From NCBI GenBank assembly GCA_949752795.1, contig CATKHW010000283.1, forward strand, positions 620,001-684,000: a DNA stretch of 64,000 nt, written 5' to 3'. Each line of letters begins with the position of its first letter. Within the stretch, counting starts at the first letter, position 1. Shown here piece by piece: positions 20,868 through 33,470 of the stretch. Origin of the DNA: Hyperoodon ampullatus. Its lineage: Eukaryota; Chordata; Mammalia; Artiodactyla; Ziphiidae. Below the pieces are notes generated by a model, which saw only the letters and a list, made by a program, of their open reading frames with translations, was not told the DNA's origin and did no database searches. Made by a program: the position numbers and the translations under genes.

Positions 20868-22606
20868 TAGAATCATCGTACCTGAATCCACCCATTTTGC
20901 TGCTACTGGTCTTATGACATTGATTTCATGGCTGAGGGATATTCCATCGTACGTAAGTACCACAATTTTTTGAACCATTAGTATATTTTCTGGGATATTT
21001 AAGGTGTATCCAAGTTGAGGTCCTTGTATGCAGTGCAGCCCTAAATTTTGGGGTGGCTCTGTCTTATTGATTTTCAGTTTTCCCAAGGTATATTCCCTAA
21101 ACTGGTAGTGCCCTTGGCTCTGTAGCTCTGTTCTTTACTTGTTTTAGGGAACAGAATGCACTCCTCCAGAGAGGCAGTTGGCAATTTACATCCCGCCCAT
21201 CAGCATAACAAGGCTCCCTGTTCTCCAGGGCCTGTCTTGCCTTTCTTGTTCTTACACATTTTGTGGATGACCCTTTTGACCAGTGGGAAGTGATACTTCT
21301 TTGTAGTGCAGATTTGCATTGCCCGCTTGCTTGCTTGGCCAAAAAGGGCGTATGCGTTTTCTCCTGAATATATTCAGGAGAAAACGCATATGCCCTTTTT
21401 GGCCAAGTGCATCATTGTCGAAGTTGTGCCCCTCTTCCTGTGCTTTAAAGGCGATTCCAACGTACCTCTTGAAATCTGTTTCCTGCTATTCTGCCTCGCT
21501 TTCAAGTCCGCCTCGTTGCCTTCCCTCAACAGATTTTTGGACGATAGTTGTCCTTTATTACTCGGCCAGTTTGTGAATTGCCGTGCCCGTGAGCTCCATT
21601 TTTCAACTCGTTTTTGGTGAGCTGACCGCAAGTCCAAAATTTTGGTTCAGGACCTATACTGGTTCCCGGTGGGTGGCTGAGAATTTGGTTAATTCTTCTT
21701 CCTGCTGGGAAATTACAGTGATATGTGCCCGTACAAATGCCTAACAGCTACTCTCTCATTGGTTCTCCCTCTTCCCTTTCATCCTCTGCCAAATTGGCAA
21801 CCTGTGCGAACCAAGAGGTTAAAGGGGCTGTCTCTGCAAGTTGGGAGGTTGATAGTAAAGCAGACGGAAAGTCAAACCGGAGCACCAGGAGAGGGACTAT
21901 TCGTTGAGTTTCAGAAACCTTTCATATTCACAGTGTGTCCGTTCTCTAGGTTTCCCGCACATGTTATAGCTGTAGTAATATTCCCTTCAACCTGGAGAGT
22001 TCGGACCCATGGAATGGGTGCCATGCATAATTGCTTTAAAGGGTCTGCATTTGCTCACCCAATCTCACCAATTGTCTCAGTCCCAAGTGTCCCTCCTTAT
22101 GCCACATCCAGCTGTCGTTGTAGATAGGGTCATTCCAGGTTTCATCAGAGACCCTGAAGGAATTGTAAAGAATTTCCCAGTTTTTTTGTTTTGTTTTTGA
22201 AATTCCTTTTTATAGTGGGTTTGAGCTTATTCTCGCTGCCATGTTTATGCCAGTCTAGACACACTTGATTCCCTTACGGAGACATATCAATACATAGGTT
22301 TTAAGATTCTTAATAGTCAGATATTTTCCTCTGCGGGAAATATGGGGTTTTGAGTCCCTTTCACTGAGGACGGTGTAGGTCTTGTCTATTCCATAGTTGG
22401 TTTTTGGAACGGTACCTGTGCTTATATCAAACTCTGGTTTTATGCATCACCCCACCTCTCCTTCCCCCTTAAGCTGGTATAAGAGTGTTTTCTAAATGTG
22501 AGACACTGTTCTCTTTCCTAACTCAGTTCAAGTGTAGCCATGTTTACAGGATCTTCATAAGTGATATCTTATGATAAGTTTCTTTTTCTGTGTGACTTAT
22601 TTCACT
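20868..22606 (+). repeat. Satellite monomer C13 (1,739 bp)
   Basis: Partner of C2. The palindrome at 21334-21407 has the C2 mismatch. A single change at 21911 (gagtttcagaaacc for gagttttagaaacc) removes a stop and joins two short plus-strand frames into a 134-codon one, which is the longest open frame in the window. I consider it accidental. Confidence 0.95.
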
Positions 22607-24345
22607 TAGAATCATCGTACCTGAATCCACCCATTTTGCTGCTACTGGTCTTATGACATTGATTTCATGGCTGAGGGGTATTCCATCGTACGTAAGTACC
22701 ACAATTTTTTGAACCATGTTTATATTTTCTGGGATACTTAAGGTGTATCCAAGTTGAGGTCCTTGTATGCAGTGCAGCCGTAAATTTTGGGGTGGCTCTG
22801 TCTTATTGATTTTCAGTTTTCCCAAGGTATATTCCCTAGACTGGTAGTGCCCTTGGCTCTGTAGCTCTGTTCTTTACTTGTTTTAGGGAACAGAATGCAC
22901 TCCTCCAGAGAGGCAGTTGGCAATTTACATCCCGCCCATCAGCATAACAAGGCTCCCTGTTCTCCAGGGCCTGTCTTGCCTTTCTTGTTCTTACACATTT
23001 TGTGGATGTCCCTTTTGACCGGTGGGAAGTGATACTTCTTTGTAGTGCAGATTTGCATTGCCCGCTTGCTTGCTTGGCCAAAAAGGGCGTATGCGTTTTC
23101 TCCTGAATATATTCAGGAGAAAACGCATACGCCCTTTTTGGCCAAGTGCATCATTGTCGAAGTTGTGCCCCTCTTCGTGTGCTTTAAAGGTGATTCCAAC
23201 GTACCTCTTGAAATCTGTTTCCTGCTATTCTGCCTCGCTTTCAAGTCCGCCTCGTTGCCTTCCCTCAACAGATTTTTGGACGATAGTTGTCCTTTATTAC
23301 TCGGCCAGTTTGTGAATTGCTGTGCCCCTGAGCTCCATTTTTCAACTCGTTTTTGGTGAGCTGACCGCAAGTCCAAAATTTTGGTTCAGGACCTATACTG
23401 GTTCCCGGTGGGTGGCTGAGAATTTGGTTAATTCTTCTTCCTGCCGGGAAATTACAGTGATATGTGCCCGTCCAAATGCCTAACAGCTACTCTCTCATTG
23501 GTTCTCCCTCTTCCCTTTCATCCTCTGCCAAATTGGCAACCTGTGCCAACCTAGAGGTTAAAGGGGCTGTCTCTCCAAGTTGGGAGGTTGATAGTAAAGC
23601 AGACGGAAAGTCAAACCGGAGCACCAGGAGAGGGACTATTCGTTGAGTTTTAGAAACCTTTCATATTCACAGTGTGTCCGTTCTCTAGGTTTCCCGCACA
23701 TGTTATAGCTGTAGTAATATTCCCTTCAACCTGGAGAGTTCGGACCCATGGAATGGGTGCCATGCATTATTGCTTTAAAGGGACTGCATTTGCTCGCCAA
23801 ATCTCACCAATCGTCTCAGTCCCAAGTGTCCCTCCTTATGCCACATCCAGCTGTCGTTGTAGATAGGGTCATTCCAGCTTTCATCAGAGAAACTGAAGTA
23901 ATTGTAAAGAATTTCCCAGTTTTTTTGTTTTGTTTTTGAAATTCCTTTTTATAGTGGGTTTGAGCTGATTCTCCCTGCCATGTTTATGCCAGTCTAGACA
24001 CACTTGATTCCCTTATGGAGACATATCAATACATAGGTTTTAAGATTCTTACTAGTCAGATATTTTCCTCTGCGGGAGATATGGGGTTTTGAGTCCCTTT
24101 CACTGAGGAAGGTGTAGGTCTTGTCTATTCCATAGTTGGTTTTTGGAACGGTACCTGTGCTTATATCAAACTCTGGTTTTATGCATCACCCCACCTCTCC
24201 TTCCCCCTTAAGCAGGTATAAGAGTGTTTTCTAAATGTGAGACACTGTTCTCTTTCCTAACTCAGTTCAAGTGTAGCCATGTTTACAGGATCTTCATAAG
24301 TGATATCTTATGATAAGTTTCTTTTTCTGTGTGACTTATTTCACT
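22607..24345 (+). repeat. Satellite monomer C14 (1,739 bp)
   Basis: Partner of C3. It shares gtgccaacctagagg and gagaaactgaagtaattg. The palindrome at 23073-23146 is perfect. Confidence 0.95.
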
Positions 24346-26083
24346 TAGAATCATCGTACCTGAATCCACCCAATTGCTGCTACTGGTCTTATGACATTGA
24401 TTTCATGGCTGAGGGGTATTCCATCGTACGTAAGTACCACAATTTTTTGAACCATGTTTATATTTTCTGGGATACTTAAGGTGTATCCAAGTTGAGGTCC
24501 TTGTATGCAGTGCAGCCCTAAATTTTGGGGTGGCTCTGTCTTATTGATTTTCAGTTTTCCCAAGGTATATTCCCTAGACTGGTAGTGCCCTTGGCTCTGT
24601 AGCTCTGTTCTTTACTTGTTTTAGGGAACAGAATGCACTCCTCCAGAGAGGCAGTTGGCAATTTACATCCCGCCCATCAGCATAACAAGGCTCCCTGTTC
24701 TCCAGGGCCGGTCTTGCCTTTCTTGTTCTTACACATTTTGTGGATGTCCCTTTTGACCGGTGGGAAGTGATACTTCTTTCTAGTGCAGATTTGAATTGCC
24801 CGCTTGCTTGCTTGGCCAAAAAGGGAGTATGCGTTTTCTCCTGAATATATTCAGGAGAAAACGCATACGCCCTTTTTGGCCAAGTGCATCATTGTCGAAG
24901 TTGTGCCCCTCTTCCTGTGCTTTAAAGGCGATTCCAACGTACCTCTTGAAATCTGTTTCCTGCTATTCTGCCTCGCTTTCAAGTCCGCCTCGTTGCCTTC
25001 CCTCAACAGATTTTTGGACGATAGTTGTCCTTTATTACTCGGCCAGTTTGTGAATTGCTGTGCCCCTGAGCTCCATTTTTCAACTCGTTTTTGGTGAGCT
25101 GACCGCAAGTCCAAAATTTTGGTTCAGGACCTATACTGGTTCCCGGTGGGTGGCTGAGAATTTGGTTAATTCTTCTTCCTGCTGGGAAATTACAGTGATA
25201 TGTGCCCGTCCAAATGCCTAACAGCTACTCTCTCATTGGTTCTCCCTCTTCCCTTTCATCCTCTGCCAAATTGGCAACCTGTGCGAACCAAGAGGTTAAA
25301 GGGGCTGTCTCTGCAAGTTGGGAGGTTGATAGTAAAGCAGATGGAAAGTCAAACCGGAGCACCAGGAGAGGGACTATTCGTTGAGTTTTAGAAACCTTTC
25401 GTATTCACAGTGTGTCCGTTCTCTAGGTTTCCCGCACATGTTATAGCTGTAGTAATATTCCCTTCAACCTGGAGAGTTCGGACCCATGGAATGGGTGCCA
25501 TGCATTATTGCTTTAAAGGGACTGCATTTGCTCGCCAAATCTCACCAATCGTCTCAGTCCCAAGTGTCCCTCCTTATGCCACATCCAGCTGTCGTTGTAG
25601 ATAGGGTCATTCCAGCTTTCATCAGAGACCCTGAAGGAATTGTAAAGAATTTCCCAGTTTTTTTGTTTTGTTTTTGAAATTCCTTTTTATAGTGGGTTTG
25701 AGCTGATTCTCGCTGCCATGTTTATGCCAGTCTAGACACACTTGATTCCCTTACGGAGACATATCAATACATAGGTTTTAAGATTCTTACTAGTCAGATA
25801 TTTTCCTCTGCGGGAAATATGGGGTTTTGAGTCCCTTTCACTGAGGAAGGTGTAGGTCTTGTCTATTCCATAGTTGGTTTTTGGAACGGTACCTGTGCTT
25901 ATATCAAACTCTGGTTTTATGCATCACCCCACCTCTCCTTCCCCCTTAAGCAGGTATAAGAGTGTTTTCTAAATGTGAGACACTGTTCTCTTTCCTAACT
26001 CAGTTCAAGCGTAGCCATGTTTACAGGATCTTCATAAGTGATATCTTATGATAAGTTTCTTTTTCTGTGTGACTTATTTCACT
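24346..26083 (+). repeat. Satellite monomer C15 (1,738 bp)
   Basis: Partner of C4, with the same 1-bp deletion (cacccaattgctg) and the same palindrome mismatch (24811-24884). I saw no difference from C4 by eye. Confidence 0.95.
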
Positions 26084-27822
26084 TAGAATCATCGTACCTG
26101 AATCCACCCATTTTGCTGCTACTGGTCTTATGACATTGATTTCATGGCTGAGGGATATTCCATCGTAGGTAAGTACCACAATTTTTTGAACCATGTTTAT
26201 ATTTTCTGGGATACTTAAGGTGTATCCAAGTTGAGGTCCTTGTATGCAGTGCAGCCCTAAATTTTGGGGTGGCTCTGTCTTATTGATTTTCAGTTTTCCC
26301 AAGGTATATTCCCTAGACTGGTAGTGCCCTTGGCTCTGTAGCTCTGTTCTTTACTTGTTTTAGGGAACAGAATGCACTCCTCCAGAGAGGCAGTTGGCAA
26401 TTTACATCCCGCCCATCAGCATAACAAGGCTCCCTGTTCTCCAGGGCCTGTCTTGCCTTTCTTGTTCTTAGACATTTTGTGGATGTCCCTTTTGACCGGT
26501 GGGAAGTGATACTTCTTTGTAGTGCAGATTTGCATTGCCCGCTTGCTTGCTTGGCCAAAAAGGGCGTATGCGTTTTCTCCTGAATATATTCAGGAGAAAA
26601 CGCATACGCCCTTTTTGGCCAAGTGCGTCATTGTCGAAGTTGTGCCCCTCTTCCTGTGCTTTAAAGGCGATTCCAACGTACCTCTTGAAATCTGTTTCCT
26701 GCTATTCTGCCTCGCTTTCAAGTCCGCCTCGTTGCCTTCCCTCAACAGATTTTTGGACGATAGTTGTCCTTTATTACTCGGCCAGTTTGTGAATTGCTGT
26801 GCCCCTGAGCTCCATTTTTCAACTCGTTTTTTGTGAGCTGACCGCAAGTCCAAAATTTTGGTTCAGGACCTATACTGGTTCCCGGTGGGTGGCTGAGAAT
26901 TTGGTTAATTCTTCTTCCTGCTGGGAAATTACAGTGATATGTGCCCGTCCAAATGCCTAACAGCTACTCTCTCATTGGTTCTCCCTCTTCCCTTTCATCC
27001 TCTGCCAAATTGGCAACCTGTGCGAACCAAGAGGTTAAAGGGGCTGTCTCTCCAAGTTGGGAGGTTGCTAGTAAAGCAGACGGAAAGTCAAACCGGAGCA
27101 CCAGGAGAGGGACTATTCGTTGAGTTTTAGAAACCTTTCGTATTCACAGTGTGTCCGTTCTCTAGGTTTCCCGCACATGTTATAGCTGTAGTAATATTCC
27201 CTTCAACCTGGAGAGTTCGGACCCATGGAATGGGTGCCATGCATTATTGCTTTAAAGGGTCTGCATTTGCTCACCCAATCTCACCAATCGTCTCAGTCCC
27301 AAGTGTCCCTCCTTATGCCACATCCAGCTGTCGTTGTAGATAGGGTCATTCCAGCTTTCATCAGAGACCCTGAAGGAATTGTAAAGAATTTCCCAGTTTT
27401 TTTGTTTTGTTTTTGAAATTCCTTTTTATAGTGGGTTTGAGCTGATTCTCGCTGCCATGTTTATGCCAGTCTAGACACACTTGATTCCCTTACGGAGACA
27501 TATCAATACATAGGTTTTAAGATTCTTACTAGTCAGATATTTTCCTCTGCGGGAAATATGGGGTTTTGAGTCCCTTTAGCTGAGGACGTTGTAGGTCTTG
27601 TCTATTCAATAGTTGGTTTTTGGAACGGTACCTGTGCTTATATCAAACTCTGGTTTTATGCATCACCCCACCTCTCCTTCCCCCTTAAGCAGGTATAAGA
27701 GTGTTTTCTAAATGTGAGACACTGTTCTCTTTCCTAACTCATTTCAAGTGTAGCCATGTTTACAGGATCTTCATAAGTGATATCTTATGATAAGTTTCTT
27801 TTTCTGTGTGACTTATTTCACT
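26084..27822 (+). repeat. Satellite monomer C16 (1,739 bp)
   Basis: Partner of C5. The palindrome at 26550-26623 is perfect. Differences from C5 include gttcttagacattttg (C5 has gttcttacacatt), ccctttagctgagg and atattttcctc. Confidence 0.95.
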
Positions 27823-29561
27823 TAGAATCATCGTACCTGAATCCACCCATTTTGCTGCTACTGGTCTTATGACATTGATTTCATGGCTGAGGGATATTCC
27901 ATCGTACGTAAGTACCACAATTTTTTGAACCATGTTTATATTTTCTGGGATACTTAAGGTGTATCCAAGTTGAGGTCCTTGTATGCAGTGCAGCCCTAAA
28001 TTTTGGGGTGGCTCTGTCTTATTGATTTTCAGTTTTCCCAAGGTATATTCCCTAGACTGGTAGTGCCCTTGGCTCTGTAGCTCTGTTCTTTACTTGTTTT
28101 AGGGAACAGAATGCACTCCTCCAGAGAGGCAGTTGGCAATTTACATCCTGCCCATCAGCATAACAAGGCTCCCTGTTCTCCAGGGCCTGTCTTGCCTTTC
28201 TTGTTCTTACACATTTTTTGGATGTCCCTTTTGACCGTTGGGAAGTGATACTTCTTTGTAGTGCAGATTTGCATTGCCCGCTTGCTTGCTTGGCCAAAAA
28301 GGGCGTATGCGTTTTCTCCTGAATATATTCAGGAGAAAACGCATACGCCCTTTTTGGCCAAGTGCGTCATTGTCGAAGTTGTGCCCCTCTTCCTGTGCTT
28401 TAAAGGCGATTCCAACGTACCTCTTGAAATCTGTTTCCTGCTATTCTGCCTCGCTTTCAAGTCCGCCTCGTTGCCTTCCCTCAACAGATTTTTGGACGAT
28501 AGTTGTCCTTTATTACTCGGCCAGTTTGTGAATTGCTGTGCCCCTGAGCTCCATTTTTCAACTCGTTTTTTGTGAGCTGACCGCAAGTCCAAAATTTTGG
28601 TTCAGGAACTATACTGGTTCCCGGTGGGTGGCTGAGAATTTGGTTAATTCTTCTTCCTGCCAGGAAATTACAGTGATATGTGCCCGTCCAAATGCCTAAC
28701 AGCTACTCTCTCATTGGTTCTCCCTCTTCCCTTTCATCCTCTGCCAAATTGGCAACCTGTGCGAACCAAGAGGTTAAAGGGGCTGTCTCTCCAAGTTGGG
28801 AGGTTGCTAGTAAAGCAGACGGAAAGTCAAACCGGAGCACCAGGAGAGGGACTATTCGTTGAGTTTTAGAAACCTTTCGTATTCACAGTGTGTCCGTTCT
28901 CTAGGTTTCCCGCACATGTTATAGCTGTAGTAATATTCCCTTCAACCTGGAGAGTTCGGACCCATGGAATGGGTGCCATGCATTATTGCTTTAAAGGGTC
29001 TGCATTTGCTCACCCAATCTCACCAATCGTCTCAGTCCCAAGTGTCCCTCCTTATGCCACATCCAGCTGTCGTTGTAGATAGGGTCATTCCAGCTTTCAT
29101 CAGAGACCCTGAAGGAATTGTAAAGAATTTCCCAGTTTTTTTGTTTTGTTTTTGAAATTCCTTTTTATAGTGGGTTTGAGCTGATTCTCGCTGCCATGTT
29201 TATGCCAGTCTAGACACACTTGATTCCCTTACGGAGACATATCAATACATAGGTTTTAAGATTCTTACTAGTCAGATATTTTCCTCTGCGGGAAATATGG
29301 GGTTTTGAGTCCCTTTCGCTGAGGACGTTGTAGGTCTTGTCTATTCCATAGTTGGTTTTTGGAACGGTACCTGTGCTTATATCAAACTCTGGTTTTATGC
29401 ATCACCCCACCTCTCCTTCCCCCTTAAGCAGGTATAAGAGTGTTTTCTAAATGTGAGACACTGTTCTCTTTCCTAACTCAGTTCAAGTGTAGCCATGTTT
29501 ACAGGATCTTCATAAGTGATATCTTATGATAAGTTTCTTTTTCTGTGTGACTTATTTCACT
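27823..29561 (+). repeat. Satellite monomer C17 (1,739 bp)
   Basis: Its first ~743 bp pairs with C6. After ~28565 it no longer follows C6 and instead resembles C5/C16 (ttttttgtgagc, ggaggttgctagtaaagc). The palindrome at 28289-28362 is perfect. Confidence 0.95.
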
Positions 29562-31298
29562 TAGAATCATCGTACCTGAATCCACCCATTTTGCTGCTAC
29601 TGGTCTTATGACATTGATTTCATGGCTGAGGGATATTCCATCGTACGTAAGTACCACAATTTTTTGAACCATGTTTATATTTTCTGGGATACTTAAGGTG
29701 TATCCAAGTTGAGGTCCTTGTATGCAGTGCAGCCCTAAATTTTGGGGTGGCTCTGTCTTATTGATTTTCAGTTTTCCCAAGGTATATTCCCTAGACTGGT
29801 AGTGCCCTTGGCTCTGTAGCTCTGTTCTTTACTTGTTTTAGGGAACAGAATGCACTCCTCCAGAGAGGCAGTTGGCAATTTACATCCCGCCCATCAGCAT
29901 AACAAGGCTCCCTGTTCTCCAGGGCCTGTCTTGCCTTTCTTGTTCTTACACATTTTGTGGATATCCCTTTTGACCGGTGGGAAGTGATACTTCTTTGTAG
30001 TGCAGATTTGCATTGCCCGCTTGCTTGCTTGGCCAAAAAGGGCGTATGCGTTTTCTCCTGAATATATTCAGGAGAAAACGCATACGCCCTTTTTGGCCAA
30101 GTGCGTCATTGTCGAAGTTGTGCCCCTCTTCCTGTGCTTTAAAGGCGATTCCAACGTACCTCTTGAAATCTGTTTCCTGCTATTCTGCCTCGCTTTCAAG
30201 TCCGCCTCGTTGCCTTCCCTCAACAGATTTTTGGATGATAGTTGTCCTTTATTACTCGGCCAGTTTGTGAATTGCTGTGCCCCTGAGCCCCATTTTTCAA
30301 CTCGTTTTTGGTGAGCTGACCGCAAGTCCAAAATTTTGGTCAGGACCTATACTGGTTCCCGGTGGGTGGCTGAGAATTTGGTTAATTCTTCTTCCTGCCG
30401 GGAAATTACAGTGATATGTGCCCGTCCAAATGCCTAACAGCTACTCTCTCATTGGTTCTCCCTCTTCCCTATCATCCTCTGCCAAATTGGCAACCTGTGC
30501 GAACCAAGAGGTTAAAGGGGCTGTCTCTCCAAGTTGGGAGGTTCATAGTAAAGGAGACGGAAAGTCAAACCAGAGCACCAGGAGAGGGACTATTCGTTGA
30601 GTTTTAGAAACCTTTCGTATTCACAGTGTGTCCGTTCCCTAGGTTTCCCGCACATGTTATAGCTGTAGTAATATTCCCTTCAACCTGGAGAGTTCGGACC
30701 CATGGAATGGGTCCATGCATTATTGCTTTAAAGGGTCTGCATTTGCTCACCCAATCTCACCAATCGTCTCAGTCCCAAGTGTCCCTCCTTATGCCACATC
30801 CAGCTGTCATTGTAGATAGGGTCATTCCAGCTTTCATCAGAGACCCTGAAGGAATTGCAAAGAATTTCCCAGTTTTTTTATTTTGTTTTTGAAATTCCTT
30901 TTTATAGTGGGTTTGAGCTGATTCTCGCTGCCATGTTTATGCCAGTCTAGACACCCTTGATTCCCTTACGGTGACATATCAATACATAGGTTTTAAGATT
31001 CTTACTAGTCAGATATTTTCCTCTGCGGGAAATATGGGGTTTTGAGTCCCTTTCACTGAGGACGGTGTAGGTCTTGTCTATTCCATAGTTGGTTTTTGGA
31101 ACGGTACCTGTGCTTATATCAAACTCTGGTTTTATGCATCACCCCACCTCTCCTTCCCCCTTAAGCAGGTATAAGAGTGTTTTCTAAATGTGAGACACTG
31201 TTCTCTTTCCTAACTCAGTTCAAGTGTAGCCATGTTTACAGGATCTTCATAAGTGATATCTTATGATAAGTTTCTTTTTCTGTGTGACTTATTTCACT
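29562..31298 (+). repeat. Satellite monomer C18 (1,737 bp)
   Basis: Two 1-bp deletions, at ~30340 (ttttggtcaggacc) and ~30713 (gaatgggtccatgc), give the shortest length class. Both are shared exactly with C19. The palindrome at 30028-30101 is perfect. Its own markers are ggatatcccttttg and tttttggatgatag. Confidence 0.95.
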
Positions 31299-33470
31299 TA
31301 GAATCATCGTACCTGAATCCACCCATTTTGCTGCTACTGGTCTTATGACATTGATTTCATGGCTGAGGGATATTCCATCGTACGTAAGTACCACAATTTT
31401 TTGAACCATGTTTATATTTTCTGGGATACTTAAGGTGTATCCAAGTTGAGGTCCTTGTATGCAGTGCAGCCCTAAATTTTGGGGTGGCTCTCTCTTATTG
31501 ATTTTCAGTTTTCCCAAGGTATATTCCCTAGACTGGTAGTGCCCTTGGCTCTGTAGCTCTGTTCTTTACTTGTTTTAGGGAACAGAATGCACTCCTCCAG
31601 AGAGGCAGTTGGCAATTTACATCCCGCCCATCAGCATAACAAGGCTCCCTGTTCTCCAGGACCTGTCTTGCCTTTCTTGTTCTTACACATTTTGTGGATG
31701 TCCCTTTTGACCGGTGGGAAGTGATACTTCTTTGTAGTGCAGATTTGCATTGCCCGCTTGCTTGCTTGGCCAAAAAGGGCGTATGCGTTTTCTCCTGAAT
31801 ATATTCAGGAGAAAACGCATACGCCCTTTTTGGCCAAGTGCGTCATTGTCGAAGTTGTGCCCCTCTTCCTGTGCTTTAAAGGCGATTCCAACGTACCTCT
31901 TGAAATCTGTTTCCTGCTATTCTGCCTCGCTTTCAAGTCCGCCTCGTTGCCTTCCCTCAACAGATTTTTGGACGATAGTTGTCCTTTATTACTCGGCCAG
32001 TTTGTGAATTGCTGTGCCCCTGAGCCCCATTTTTCAACTCGTTTTTGGTGAGCTGACCGCAAGTCCAAAATTTTGGTCAGGACCTATACTGGTTCCCGGT
32101 GGGTGGCTGAGAATTTGGTTAATTCTTCTTCCTGCCGGGAAATTACAGTGATATGTGCCCGTCCAAATGCCTAACAGCTACTCTCTCATTGGTTCTCCCT
32201 CTTCCCTATCATCCTCTGCCAAATTGGCAACCTGTGCGAACCAAGAGGTTAAAGGGGCTGTCTCTCCAAGTTGGGAGGTTCATAGTAAAGGAGACGGAAA
32301 GTCAAACCAGAGCACCAGGAGAGGGACTATTCGTTGAGTTTTAGAAACCTTTCGTATTCACAGTGTGTCCGTTCCCTAGGTTTCCCGCACATGTTATAGC
32401 TGTAGTAATATTCCCTTCAACCTGGAGAGTTCGGACCCATGGAATGGGTCCATGCATTATTGCTTTAAAGGGTCTGCATTTGCTCACCCAATCTCACCAA
32501 TCGTCTCAGTCCCAAGTGTCCCTCCTTATGCCACATCCAGCTGTCATTGTAGATAGGGTCATTCCAGCTTTCATCAGAGACCCTGAAGGAATTGCAAAGA
32601 ATTTCCCAGTTTTTTTATTTTGTTTTTGAAATTCCTTTTTATAGTGGGTTTGAGCTGATTCTCGCTGCCATGTTTATGCCAGTCTAGACACCCTTGATTC
32701 CCTTACGGTGACATATCAATACATAGGTTTTAAGATTCTTACTAGTCAGATATTTTCCTCTGCGGGAAAGATGGGGTTTTGAGTCCCTTTCACTGAGGAC
32801 GGTGTAGGTCTTGTCTATTCCATAGTTGGTTTTTGGAACGGTACCTGTGCTTATATCAAACTCTGGTTTTATGCATCACCCCACCTCTCCTTCCCCCTTA
32901 AGCAGGTATAAGAGTGTTTTCTAAATGTGAGACACTGTTCTCTTTCCTAACTCAGTTCAAGTGTAGCCATGTTTACAGGATCTTCATAAGTGATATCTTA
33001 TGATAAGTTTCTTTTTCTGTGTGACTTATTTCACTTAGAATCATCGTACCTGAATCCACCCATTTTGCTGCTACTGGTCTTATGACATTGATTTCATGGC
33101 TGAGGGATATTCCATCGTACGTAAGTACCACAATTTTTTGAACCATGTTTATATTTTCTGGGATACTTAAGGTGTATCCAAGTTGAGGTCCTTGTATGCA
33201 GTGCAGCCCTAAATTTTGGGGTGGCTCTCTCTTATTGATTTTCAGTTTTCCCAAGGTATATTCCCTAGACTGGTAGTGCCCTTGGCTCTGTAGCTCTGTT
33301 CTTTACTTGTTTTAGGGAACAGAATGCACTCCTCCAGAGAGGCAGTTGGCAATTTACATCCCGCCCATCAGCATAACAAGGCTCCCTGTTCTCCAGGACC
33401 TGTCTTGCCTTTCTTGTTCTTACACATTTTGTGGATGTCCCTTTTGACCGGTGGGAAGTGATACTTCTTT
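30290..33470 (+). repeat. Recent tandem duplication, 1,737-bp period (C18/C19, running into C20)
   Basis: C18 and C19 share two 1-bp deletions, and also tccctatcatcctc, gaggttcatagtaaagg and gttccctaggtttc at exactly 1,737-bp spacing. The two deletions are otherwise absent from the window, so one copy was derived from the other. Confidence 0.85.
31299..33035 (+). repeat. Satellite monomer C19 (1,737 bp)
   Basis: Recent duplicate of C18, with the same two deletions at ~32077 and ~32450. The palindrome at 31765-31838 is perfect. It shares ggctctctcttattg and ctccaggacctgtc with C20. Confidence 0.95.

Larger units (their letters stand above)
19129..28565 (+). repeat. Large duplicated segment, second copy (C12 to mid-C17)
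   Basis: Matches 1-9437 at a constant offset of 19,128 bp, which is 11 monomers. Because C18 does not resemble C7, this is not a simple 11-monomer higher-order repeat running through the window. The identity ends within C17. C11 also resembles C12 and C1, so the left edge may be blurred by a further one-monomer duplication. Confidence 0.9.

Noticed and set aside
21723..22127. Longest open frame (134 codons, plus strand, C13)
   Set aside because: It exists only because one T to C change at 21911 removes a stop between two short frames that are separate in nearly every other copy. There is no conserved domain or initiation context.
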